A DNA stretch of 30,475 nt from Candidatus Pelagibacter sp. GTDB taxonomy: Bacteria > Pseudomonadota > Alphaproteobacteria > Pelagibacterales > Pelagibacteraceae. A program made the translations under genes and the position numbers. The DNA lies in NCBI GenBank assembly GCA_029941985.1, contig JAPYTV010000004.1, forward strand, positions 1 through 30,475. The letters are read 5' to 3'. Shown here one piece after another: positions 7,591 to 15,396 of the stretch. Under the pieces are notes generated by a model, which worked only from the letters and a program-made list of their open reading frames with translations, was not told the origin of the DNA and ran no database searches. Each line of letters begins with the position of its first letter. The first letter of the stretch is position 1.

Positions 7591-8400
7591 GTGAATAGAA
7601 GCATTGTTATTTCTTCTGGTTTTCATATTTTAATGATTATAATTACAGCTATGAGTTTACCATTTTTATCAAAAAAACCAATCGATCTCCCACCAATAGT
7701 TTCAGTTGAACTTATTCAAATCACAGATCAAACAAATATTCCTTTTGCACCTAAAGCTAAAAAAATTATTGAAAAAATTAAAGAAAAAGAAAAAAAACTA
7801 ACAACTGAACAAGCACCACCAAAAATTGTAAAAAAGGTAAAGCCAGATGCAGTTCCGTTACCTGATGAAAAAATAGATAAGATAAAAAAGATTAAAGATA
7901 AAAAACAAAATCCAGAAAAAATAGATAACAAAGTTAAACAAGTTTCTGAATTTGAAAAAGATGATTTATTTGATCCTAATAATATTGCGGCTTTAATTGA
8001 TAAGTCAAAAGTTGAAAGTGCAGAAACGAAAAATAAAACAGATAAAGTGACTCAAAATCAAGAAAAAAATGCTGATTTTACTAGATTAACATTAAGTGAA
8101 GAGGATGCTTTAAAAGCTCAAATTTTTGGATGTTGGAGCATTCCATTAGGTCTACCATACGATGAAGATTTATTAGTTAGAATTAAGTTACAATTAAAAC
8201 CAGATGGATCTATTATAAGATCTGAGATTCTTGACCACGCAAGGATGAATAAGCCTGGCCAAGGATTTTATAAAGTTTTAGCTGAAAGTGCTTTAAGAGC
8301 CATTAAACTATGCCAACCTCTTAGAGTTCCGAGTACTGGATACGAGAGATGGAAAGACTTACAGTTAAACTTTGATGCAAGCGAAATGTTGAAAGGATAA
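7591..8400 (+). CDS. tolA: Tol-Pal system protein TolA
   Basis: A 269-residue TolA, the inner-membrane protein that spans the periplasm and reaches TolB and Pal. One N-terminal membrane segment (residues 5-27) is followed by a Lys/Glu/Pro-rich extended region (about 52-165). A TonB/TolA-like C-terminal domain follows (about 168-265) with paired cysteines Cys181 (IFGCWSIP) and Cys241 (IKLCQPLR) and the VRIKLQLKPDG strand. The start is GTG at 7591, preceded by AAGGAAAGG. It is shorter than E. coli TolA (421) because the middle region is reduced, as is usual for alphaproteobacteria. tolB follows after one base. Identification relies on position plus the C-terminal domain, because the middle region is low complexity. 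Confidence 0.9.
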   Translation: MNRSIVISSGFHILMIIITAMSLPFLSKKPIDLPPIVSVELIQITDQTNIPFAPKAKKIIEKIKEKEKKLTTEQAPPKIVKKVKPDAVPLPDEKIDKIKKIKDKKQNPEKIDNKVKQVSEFEKDDLFDPNNIAALIDKSKVESAETKNKTDKVTQNQEKNADFTRLTLSEEDALKAQIFGCWSIPLGLPYDEDLLVRIKLQLKPDGSIIRSEILDHARMNKPGQGFYKVLAESALRAIKLCQPLRVPSTGYERWKDLQLNFDASEMLKG

Positions 8401-8401
8401 A

Positions 8402-9742
8402 ATGTTATTTAGATACATATTGTTATTATTATTTTTACTACCTAGTAAATCTTTTGCTTTAATTGAGGTAGATATCACTAGAGGTAATTTGAGTCCTCTC
8501 CCTATTGCAGTTTCTCCTTTAGCTATAGATGAAAAATCAAAAGAAAATTTTAATAGGATTTTAACAAAAGAGAATATTGGATCTGAAATATCAATAGTTG
8601 TTGAAAATAATTTAAAAAAATCTGGATTATTTAATCCTCTTAATAAAGATGCATTTCTTCAAAAACCAGAAATTGCAAATTTAAAACCAAGATTTGAAGA
8701 TTGGAATTTAATAAAAGCACAAGCTTTAGTAACTGGTAAAGTTACTTTTGTAGATGAAAAATTAAGAGTTGAATTTAGGCTATGGGATGTTTTGGCTGGA
8801 AAAGAAATGATGGCTTTAGCTTTTACTACGACACCTAGTAATTGGAGGAGAGTAGGTCATATAATTACAGATAAAGTTTATGAACGTTTAACAGGTGAAA
8901 AAGGATATTTTGATACTAGAATAATTTATGTTGCAGAAGAAGGTTTAAAAACAAAAAGAATAAAAAAATTGGCAATTATGGACCAAGATGGTTTTAATAA
9001 TAAGTTCTTAACATTAGGTAATGAATTAGTTTTAACTCCAAGATTTAATCCTACAAATCAAATGGTTACTTATCTTTCTTATTTTAGAAACTTACCTAGA
9101 GTTTATTTGCTTGATATTGAAACTGGCATGCAAGAAGTAGTTGGAGATTTTCCTGGAATGACATTTGCACCAAGATTTTCTCCAGATGGAAAAAAAATTA
9201 TAATGAGTTTTGCTGAAGATGGAAACTCAGATATTTATACTATGGATCTTGAAAATAGAATTGTTGAAAGAATTACTAACCACCCTTCAATTGATACTTC
9301 CCCATCATACTCTCCCGATGGAAAGTATATTTGTTTCAATTCTGATAGAGGTGGCTATCAACAAATTTATGTAATGAAGAGTAGTGGAAAAAATGTAAAA
9401 AGAATTTCTTTTGGAAACGGCTTGTATGGAACGCCTGTTTGGTCACCTAGAGGAGATTTAATTGCTTTTACAAAGCTACATAAAGGAAAATTTTATATAG
9501 GAGTAATGAGAACCGACGGTAGTGGTGAGAGACTTTTAACAGAGAATTTTTATCAAGAAGCTCCATCATGGTCTCCAAATGGAAGAGTTTTAATATTTTA
9601 TAGAGAAACAAAGACTAATTCTAAAGGGGAAGGTTTTTCAGCTAAATTATGGTCTATTGATTTAACAGGCTATAACGAGAGGCTTGTAGAAACAGAAACT
9701 GATGCTTCCGACCCATCATGGTCATCACTATTAAGCAATTAA
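8402..9742 (+). CDS. tolB: Tol-Pal system beta-propeller protein TolB
   Basis: A 446-residue periplasmic TolB that binds Pal and TolA. The N-terminal signal peptide has a hydrophobic core (ILLLLFLLP) and a likely cut after Ala19 (SFA). The N-terminal alpha/beta domain spans about residues 20-160. It is followed by a six-bladed propeller of WD40-like (PD40) repeats marked by recurring FSPDGKKI, YSPDGKYI, WSPRGDLI and WSPNGRVL motifs, each followed by Asp/Tyr strand signatures such as SDIYTMD. Length and domain order match the family. It starts one base after tolA. An 85-base gap separates it from pal, long enough for a separate promoter or processing site. Confidence 0.97.
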   Translation: MLFRYILLLLFLLPSKSFALIEVDITRGNLSPLPIAVSPLAIDEKSKENFNRILTKENIGSEISIVVENNLKKSGLFNPLNKDAFLQKPEIANLKPRFEDWNLIKAQALVTGKVTFVDEKLRVEFRLWDVLAGKEMMALAFTTTPSNWRRVGHIITDKVYERLTGEKGYFDTRIIYVAEEGLKTKRIKKLAIMDQDGFNNKFLTLGNELVLTPRFNPTNQMVTYLSYFRNLPRVYLLDIETGMQEVVGDFPGMTFAPRFSPDGKKIIMSFAEDGNSDIYTMDLENRIVERITNHPSIDTSPSYSPDGKYICFNSDRGGYQQIYVMKSSGKNVKRISFGNGLYGTPVWSPRGDLIAFTKLHKGKFYIGVMRTDGSGERLLTENFYQEAPSWSPNGRVLIFYRETKTNSKGEGFSAKLWSIDLTGYNERLVETETDASDPSWSSLLSN

Positions 9743-9816
9743 CTCTTAATTACTTGATTTTTTAACTTGAAAGATCTAACTAGTTGTGAAAAAGTAAGTA
9801 CTCAAATTAAAGGATT

Positions 9817-9822
9817 AAGGAG
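9817..9822 (+). promoter_or_regulatory. Strong Shine-Dalgarno site of pal
   Basis: AAGGAG at 9817-9822 lies 5 bases before the pal ATG at 9828. It is the best match to the anti-Shine-Dalgarno sequence that I noticed in the window, where most starts have only weak GA-rich or no obvious sites. Pal is usually an abundant envelope lipoprotein, so a strong ribosome site is plausible. It also fixes the pal start codon. Confidence 0.7.
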
Positions 9823-9827
9823 CAATA

Positions 9828-10310
9828 ATGAACTTAAGCAATGTTTTAAAAAATGGATTTTTAATTATAGTAGCAAGTTTAGTTTTAACGGCTTGTGCTA
9901 CGCAAAAGAAAGCTAGCACTGGGCAAATGCAAGGTGATGTATATACGGGAACAGATACAGTTGAATATTTAGCTTCTGGAGTTCCTGATAGAGTTTTCTT
10001 TGCAACAAATGAAACAGTTTTAACAACAGCCTCAAGAGAGACTTTAAGAAAACAAGCTACCTGGTTAAGAAAAAATTCTTCAATTAATGTAGTATTAGAA
10101 GGTCATGCTGACGAAAGAGGTACAAGAGAATACAACTTAGCGCTAGGTGAGAGAAGAGCTAATTCTGCAAAAGACTATTTAATGACTTATGGAATTTCTT
10201 CAGACAGAATATCTGTTCTTAGTTATGGTAAAGAAAGACCTGTAGATTCTGGATCAAATCCTTTAGCTTGGTCAAAAAACAGAAGATCAGTTACTGTTAA
10301 AGCTAATTAA
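9828..10310 (+). CDS. pal: Peptidoglycan-associated lipoprotein Pal
   Basis: A 160-residue outer-membrane lipoprotein. The signal peptide (residues 1-22) ends in the lipobox LTAC, so Cys23 would be lipidated after signal peptidase II cleavage. A short linker (24-50) leads to an OmpA-like peptidoglycan-binding domain (about 52-158) containing VFFATNE, the diaminopimelate-binding motif GHADERGTREYNLALGERRA, and the C-terminal NRRSVTV. Pal anchors the outer membrane to peptidoglycan and binds TolB, completing the Tol-Pal system. Translation is driven by a strong AAGGAG site. An intrinsic terminator follows 11 bases after the stop, so pal appears to end the tol transcript. Confidence 0.97.
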   Translation: MNLSNVLKNGFLIIVASLVLTACATQKKASTGQMQGDVYTGTDTVEYLASGVPDRVFFATNETVLTTASRETLRKQATWLRKNSSINVVLEGHADERGTREYNLALGERRANSAKDYLMTYGISSDRISVLSYGKERPVDSGSNPLAWSKNRRSVTVKAN

Positions 10311-10321
10311 TAAAAAAATTT

Positions 10322-10361
10322 AAAAAGACCCTAGTATCTCCATACTTAGGGTCTTTTTTTT
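10322..10361 (+). terminator. Intrinsic terminator after pal
   Basis: The left arm at 10322-10333 (AAAAAGACCCTA) pairs perfectly with TAGGGTCTTTTT at 10347-10358. GTAT (10334-10337) pairs with ATAC (10342-10345) around a CTCC loop, with one bulged T at 10346. The right arm runs into eight T residues (10354-10361). The A-rich left flank means it could also act on the other strand. It is the only convincing intrinsic terminator I found in the window. Confidence 0.9.
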
Positions 10362-10388
10362 GCCATCATTATAATTATTACTGATTAC

Positions 10389-11384
10389 ATGTTTAGTTGT
10401 AAAAAATTAATTCAATTAAAAACAATAGTAGTATTTATTTTATTCAGCAGTACTTGTTTTGCAGACAATCATAATTTAAATGAAATATTAGAGTTAATTC
10501 AAAAAGATTTAAAGACTTTAGAAAAAGCAGTTTATTCAGGTTCAATCAATTTAGAAAGCAGTTCAGAGGATCCAAGCAACTCAAATACACTTAATAAAAA
10601 TTCAGAAGATGTTCTTACAAGACATCTTTTAAAACTATCAGAAATTGAAAGTCAATTTCAGAAATTAACAAATAAATTTGAAGAAATAAATTTCAAGTTA
10701 GACAAGCTATCTAGTAGATTGACAAAAGTACAAGCGGACAATCAATTAAGATTTCAGGATATAGAAAATTTTATATCATCCATAAATAGTGATCAAAAAT
10801 TATCTTTTAAACCAAAAGAAAAATTAGAAAAAATTTTACCAGGTTCTTCCCAAGCTCAAGATTTGGGTTCAATTTCATATAAAGATACAGAAAATGATGA
10901 ATCAGTTCAGCAAACACAATCGGTAGATACTACTTCAACAATAATCACAGAAACCTTTCAAGCTGAAGAAAAAATACTTCCAGATCAAACACCAGAAAAA
11001 CAATATGAATTTGCTACTAGTTTTTTAAAGGTAGGAGATTATACAACAGCTGAAAGAGCATTTAGAGAATTTGTATTAACAAATCCAGAACATAAGCTCG
11101 CAGGAAATGCCCAATATTGGTATGCTGAAACATTCAGAATTAGACAACTTTATACAGATGCTGCTTCAGCTTATCTTGAAGGATATCAAAATTATCCAAA
11201 AGGTGATAAGGCTCCTATAAATTTACTAAAACTTGGTGTATCAATGGTCCAGATTGGAGAAAAAGTTCAGGGATGTAAAATGATTGATGGTGTTGCAAAA
11301 CAATATCCAAAAGCAAAACAATCAGTACTTCAAAAAGCAAAGTATGAATCAAAAAAATTTGAGTGTAAAAAACAAAACTCATAA
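10389..11384 (+). CDS. cpoB: Tol-Pal-associated periplasmic protein CpoB (YbgF)
   Basis: A 331-residue secreted protein. The signal peptide (residues 1-25) has a FCFA-type cut (STCFA before DNH). A long helical coiled-coil region follows (about 30-125), then a low-complexity Gln/Ser/Thr linker (about 140-205) and C-terminal TPR-like repeats (about 207-325) beginning QYEFATSFLKVGDYTTAERAF and continuing AGNAQYWYAETFRIRQLYTDA. This trimerising coiled coil plus TPR layout is CpoB/YbgF, which coordinates Tol-Pal with septal peptidoglycan synthesis. A terminator lies between pal and this gene, so it probably has its own start within 10362-10388 or depends on readthrough. Its end overlaps the likely tilS start. 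Confidence 0.9.
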   Translation: MFSCKKLIQLKTIVVFILFSSTCFADNHNLNEILELIQKDLKTLEKAVYSGSINLESSSEDPSNSNTLNKNSEDVLTRHLLKLSEIESQFQKLTNKFEEINFKLDKLSSRLTKVQADNQLRFQDIENFISSINSDQKLSFKPKEKLEKILPGSSQAQDLGSISYKDTENDESVQQTQSVDTTSTIITETFQAEEKILPDQTPEKQYEFATSFLKVGDYTTAERAFREFVLTNPEHKLAGNAQYWYAETFRIRQLYTDAASAYLEGYQNYPKGDKAPINLLKLGVSMVQIGEKVQGCKMIDGVAKQYPKAKQSVLQKAKYESKKFECKKQNS

Positions 11385-12378
11385 AAGTGTCCTTAGTTAC
11401 CTTAACGATAAAAAAATATTTAGAACATTTAAACAATTTGAAGGTTCATTAAATATTAAGGATAAATTTGCTGTAGCTGTATCTGGAGGGGCCGATAGTT
11501 TGTCATTAGCTTTTTTAGCAAAATGCTTTTCTTTAAAAAATAAGTTAGATGTTAAATATTACATTGTTGATCATAAATTACGCAAAGAGTCATCCACAGA
11601 AGCAAAAATTGTAATCAATATTTTAAAAAAAATTAGTATTAATTGTAAAATTTTAACTTGGAATGGAAAGAAGCCATCAAGTAATATTCAATCAGTAGCA
11701 AGAGATAAAAGATACTCATTGTTAGTTAAAGAATGTAAAAAAAATAAAATAAAATATCTTTTACTAGGACATCATCTAGATGATTTATTTGAAAATTTTT
11801 TAATCAGAATTTTGAGAGGAAGTGGATTAAATGGATTAATTTCTCTTAATAAACATTCTAATGATAAGGATAATAATACAAAAATTTTAAGACCATTACT
11901 AGATCTTGAAAAAAAAGATTTAACCTATTTGGCCAAAAGAATATTCAATTTTTTTGTTGAAGATCCTTCAAATAAAAATGAAAATTTTAAAAGAATTAGA
12001 ATTAGAAATTTATTAAGTTCACTAGAAAAGGAAGGTCTTGATAAAAAAAAATTTTTATTAACAATTAATAATTTAAAAGATTCTGATAAATCAATTAAAT
12101 TTTATGTAGATAAGAATATAAAAAAAAATTCTACTTTTTTTAAAGAAAAAAAAATTCTTATTCTAAATAAATTTTTTTTTGATCAATCTCATGAAGTAAT
12201 TTTTAGATCTTTAACTAAAGTTATTCAAACTATAGGACAAAAGTACTATCCTGTGAGAGGAAAAAGTATCGATGAATTAATTAAAAAAATTCAATCTAAC
12301 TCACTTACAAAAGTAACATTGGGCAGTTGTTTTATTGAAAAAATAAATGAAAGTGTACTAATATCTAGAGAAAATTAA
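11344..12378 (+). CDS. tilS: tRNA(Ile)-lysidine synthetase
   Basis: TilS converts the C34 wobble base of tRNA-Ile(CAU) to lysidine with ATP and lysine, so the tRNA reads AUA and is charged with isoleucine. This is essential and heavily used in such an AT-rich genome. The PP-loop SGGADS is at residues 47-52 from the chosen start, followed by IVDHKLR, LLGHHLDDLFENFLIR (with the HHxDD motif) and RIRIRN. The open frame extends upstream to 11284, but that would overlap cpoB by 101 bases. The ATG at 11344 overlaps by 41 and leaves a plausible 40-residue lead, and a TTG at 11359 is another option. At 344 residues it lacks most of the E. coli C-terminal domains. Confidence 0.9.
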   Translation: MNQKNLSVKNKTHKSVLSYLNDKKIFRTFKQFEGSLNIKDKFAVAVSGGADSLSLAFLAKCFSLKNKLDVKYYIVDHKLRKESSTEAKIVINILKKISINCKILTWNGKKPSSNIQSVARDKRYSLLVKECKKNKIKYLLLGHHLDDLFENFLIRILRGSGLNGLISLNKHSNDKDNNTKILRPLLDLEKKDLTYLAKRIFNFFVEDPSNKNENFKRIRIRNLLSSLEKEGLDKKKFLLTINNLKDSDKSIKFYVDKNIKKNSTFFKEKKILILNKFFFDQSHEVIFRSLTKVIQTIGQKYYPVRGKSIDELIKKIQSNSLTKVTLGSCFIEKINESVLISREN

Positions 12379-12403
12379 GATTAAGGTTATCTTTAGTAAC
12401 AAT

Positions 12404-12409
12404 TTGACA
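12404..12409 (+). promoter_or_regulatory. Candidate -35 element for ftsH
   Basis: A perfect TTGACA lies at 12404-12409 in the 66-base gap before ftsH. No clear -10 hexamer sits at the normal 16-18 base spacing; only weak AT-rich hexamers are present. No sigma-32-type site (CTTGAAA with a CCCCAT-like -10) is visible either. It suggests a separate ftsH promoter but is weak evidence. Confidence 0.3.
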
Positions 12410-12444
12410 CTTGTTTAATTAATAATAATTCTTATCTTATATCT

Positions 12445-14337
12445 ATGAATATAAAAAATTTAGCAATGTGGGCTGTAATTGTTTTTTTAACTATTGGTCT
12501 TTACAATATGTTTAAAAACCCTCAAGCCAATATTAAAAATAATAATTCAATAATTTTCTCAGAATTTTTATCAGAAGTTGAAAATGGTGGAGTAGTAAAA
12601 GTTGAAATACAAGGTAACAATATAAGAGGTGTCCTTGCAAATGGAAATTCTTTTTCAACTTATTCTCCAAACGATCCAAACTTAATTGAAAAATTATCTA
12701 GCAAGGGTGTAAGTATTTCTGCCGCTCCTATAGAAGATAAAATGCCCTCACTATTTGGAATTCTACTGTCATGGTTTCCAATGTTGTTATTAATTGCAGT
12801 TTGGATTTTTTTTATGAGACAGATGCAAGGAGGTAAAGGTGGTGCTATGGGGTTTGGTAAATCTAAAGCAAAAATGATGAATGAATTAAAAGGTAAAGTA
12901 ACATTTAACGACATTGCTGGAATAGAAGAAGCTAAAGAGGAAGTTGAAGAAGTTGTTGAATTTTTGAAAGACCCAAAAAAATTTAGTAGACTTGGAGGAA
13001 AGATACCAAGAGGATGTTTATTAGTTGGACAACCAGGTACAGGTAAAACTCTACTTGCAAGAGCTATTGCTGGAGAGGCTGAAGTTCCTTTTTTTACAAT
13101 ATCAGGATCAGATTTTGTTGAAATGTTTGTTGGTGTTGGAGCATCTAGAGTTAGAGACATGTTTGAACAAGGTAAAAAACATTCACCATGCATTATATTT
13201 ATTGATGAAATAGATGCCGTTGGAAGAAGCAGAGGTGCTGGTCTTGGGGGTGGAAACGATGAAAGAGAACAAACTTTAAATCAATTATTAGTTGAGATGG
13301 ATGGATTTGAAACTAATGAAGGAGTAATAATTATTGCCGCAACGAATAGACCTGATGTATTGGACCCAGCTCTATTAAGACCAGGTAGATTTGATAGACA
13401 GGTAGTTGTTGGACTTCCTGATATTCTTGGAAGAGAAAAAATTTTAAAAGTACATATTAAAAAAATCAAAATGGCTCCAGATGTAAATTTAAGAACTATA
13501 GCAAGAGGAACCCCAGGTTTTTCAGGAGCAGATTTAGCTAATATAGTTAATGAAGCTGCATTACTAGCTGCGAGAAAAAATAAAAGAATAGTTACTTTAA
13601 GTGAATTTGAAGAAGCTAGAGACAAAGTAATGATGGGTTCTGAAAGAAGATCGATGGTAATGACCGAGGAAGAAAAAACTCTAACCGCTTATCACGAAGC
13701 AGGGCATGCAATTGTAACGATTAACGAAGATGCAGCTCACCCTATTCATAAAGCAACAATTATTCCAAGAGGACGAGCGTTAGGAATGGTTATGCAATTA
13801 CCAGAAAGAGATGAGTTATCTCAAACAAGAGAACAACTTCATGCACAATTAGCAATAGCAATGGGAGGAAGAGTTGCGGAAGAAATAATTTTTGGAGAAA
13901 ACAAGGTGACTACTGGGGCATCCAGTGACATTGAACAAGCAACCAAAAGAGCAAGAGCCATGGTAATGAAAGCTGGTTTAAGCAAAGAATTGGGGCCTGT
14001 TGCCTATGGAGAAAATGAAGAAGAAGTATTTTTAGGTAGATCAGTAGCTAGAACCCAAAATATGTCTGAGGAAACAGCTAAAAAAGTAGACTCAGAGATA
14101 AGAAAAATTGTAGATAAAGGCTATGAAAGAGCAAGAAAAGTCCTAACTGAAAAAATTGATGATTTACACAAATTAGCTAAAGCACTTTTAACTTACGAAA
14201 CTTTATCAGGGGAAGAAATTGAGAATTTGATAAATAAAAATATTTTTCCTGCAAGTAAAGAAGATTTAAAAGTTGAAGACGATGATAAAGGTTCAGCTTT
14301 AGGATCAATGGGGCTTAAGCCAAAAATAGTTCATTAA
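12445..14337 (+). CDS. ftsH: ATP-dependent zinc metalloprotease FtsH
   Basis: A 630-residue membrane AAA+ protease that forms hexamers in the inner membrane and degrades misfolded membrane proteins and short-lived regulators. The two membrane segments are at about residues 5-22 and 102-124, with a small periplasmic domain between them. The AAA domain has Walker A GQPGTGKT (195-202), Walker B IIFIDEID (250-257), the pore motif FVEMFVG and the second region of homology ATNRPDVLDPALLRPGRFDR. The zinc site is HEAGH (417-421), with the later Asp ligand in TTGASSDIEQAT. All catalytic residues are present and length is normal. In well-studied bacteria FtsH degrades RpoH, which is also encoded in this window. 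folP follows after 6 bases. Confidence 0.98.
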   Translation: MNIKNLAMWAVIVFLTIGLYNMFKNPQANIKNNNSIIFSEFLSEVENGGVVKVEIQGNNIRGVLANGNSFSTYSPNDPNLIEKLSSKGVSISAAPIEDKMPSLFGILLSWFPMLLLIAVWIFFMRQMQGGKGGAMGFGKSKAKMMNELKGKVTFNDIAGIEEAKEEVEEVVEFLKDPKKFSRLGGKIPRGCLLVGQPGTGKTLLARAIAGEAEVPFFTISGSDFVEMFVGVGASRVRDMFEQGKKHSPCIIFIDEIDAVGRSRGAGLGGGNDEREQTLNQLLVEMDGFETNEGVIIIAATNRPDVLDPALLRPGRFDRQVVVGLPDILGREKILKVHIKKIKMAPDVNLRTIARGTPGFSGADLANIVNEAALLAARKNKRIVTLSEFEEARDKVMMGSERRSMVMTEEEKTLTAYHEAGHAIVTINEDAAHPIHKATIIPRGRALGMVMQLPERDELSQTREQLHAQLAIAMGGRVAEEIIFGENKVTTGASSDIEQATKRARAMVMKAGLSKELGPVAYGENEEEVFLGRSVARTQNMSEETAKKVDSEIRKIVDKGYERARKVLTEKIDDLHKLAKALLTYETLSGEEIENLINKNIFPASKEDLKVEDDDKGSALGSMGLKPKIVH

Positions 14338-14343
14338 TAAAAA

Positions 14344-15396
14344 ATGAAAAAATATTACACAAGAGTGTGTAATTTTTATTATGGCAACAAATCAGTCAAA
14401 TTAGTTAGTCAAAAAAAAACATTACCATTAAATGGAAATAGTCAAATTTCATTTGATCAAATTGAAATTCTTTCTAGAAATTCAAAAAAATTAATTAATA
14501 TTAAAGATGTAAAAAAATTACCAAATTTTTTAAAAAAAAAAATTAATGATGATCTAAAAATTGTTATTAAAAAAAATAAAAATTTTTCTAATCTAAATTT
14601 TAAGAAAATCCCAAATATAATGGGTATATTAAACCTTACGCCAGATAGCTTTTCAGATGGTGGAAAATTTAATAAAAAAAACAAAGGTTATCATCATGCG
14701 CTTAATTTATTTAAATCAGAAGCAGACATTATAGATATAGGAGGAGAGTCAACTAGACCTGGATCAAAAAACATAACAAACAAACAAGAATGGAACAGAA
14801 TAAAAGATACATTAAAAAGTATAAATAAAAAAATGATTTTATCATTAGATACTAGAAAATCTGATATTATGGAAAAAGGTATTAAGAGTAGCGTTAAGCT
14901 TATTAATGATATTTCGGGATTAAGTTATGACGAGGAAACAGTTAAAGTTTTAAAAAAATATAATACACCATTTATAATTCAGCACACACAAGGAACACCT
15001 GAAACTATGCAACAAAACCCAAAGTATAAAAATGTATTACTAGATATTTATGATTTCTTTCAAGAAAAAATTAGATTTGTAAGGTTGAGTGGAATTAAAC
15101 ATAATAATATTATACTTGACCCAGGTATAGGTTTTGGAAAAAATTTGAAACATAATATGAACTTGATTAGCAATATTTCTATTTTCCATAGCCTTGGTTT
15201 TCCTGTATTGCTCGGTCTTTCTAGGAAAAGATTTATTAAAGATTTATCCGGAAAAAATGACACGAAGGGAAGATTGGGAGGAACTGTTAGTTCGTCAATA
15301 TTTGCAATGATGCAAGGTGTTCAAATTTTAAGAACTCATGATGTGAATGAATTAATACAAAGTATAAAAGTTTTTAAAAATCTAATAAAGAATTAA
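14344..15396 (+). CDS. folP: Dihydropteroate synthase with N-terminal extension
   Basis: A 350-residue dihydropteroate synthase, which condenses p-aminobenzoate with the pterin diphosphate in folate synthesis. The TIM-barrel motifs are clear: MGILNLTPDSFSDGG (residues 93-107), DIGGESTRPG (131-140), LSLDTRK, NDISGL, LDPGIGFGK and LGLSRKRFI. The barrel starts only at about residue 88. The first 85-odd residues (with TRVCNFYYG, LPLNG and QIEIL segments) form an extension absent from the 282-residue E. coli enzyme. Similar extensions occur in some alphaproteobacterial FolP proteins. Its function is not known to me. It lies 6 bases after ftsH and its last base is the first of the glmM ATG. Confidence 0.95.
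   Translation: MKKYYTRVCNFYYGNKSVKLVSQKKTLPLNGNSQISFDQIEILSRNSKKLINIKDVKKLPNFLKKKINDDLKIVIKKNKNFSNLNFKKIPNIMGILNLTPDSFSDGGKFNKKNKGYHHALNLFKSEADIIDIGGESTRPGSKNITNKQEWNRIKDTLKSINKKMILSLDTRKSDIMEKGIKSSVKLINDISGLSYDEETVKVLKKYNTPFIIQHTQGTPETMQQNPKYKNVLLDIYDFFQEKIRFVRLSGIKHNNIILDPGIGFGKNLKHNMNLISNISIFHSLGFPVLLGLSRKRFIKDLSGKNDTKGRLGGTVSSSIFAMMQGVQILRTHDVNELIQSIKVFKNLIKN

Noticed and set aside
7741..8090. Possible frameshift or insertion in the low-complexity middle of tolA
   Set aside because: The frame is continuous, and Lys/Glu/Pro-rich low complexity is normal for this region of TolA.
11284..11343. Longer tilS start at 11284
   Set aside because: A 101-base overlap with cpoB and a low-complexity Gln/Asn lead with no TilS similarity.
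12660..13193. 177-codon open frame on the minus strand
   Set aside because: It lies wholly opposite the ftsH AAA domain, has no recognisable motif, and is explained by the strong purine bias of the ftsH coding strand.
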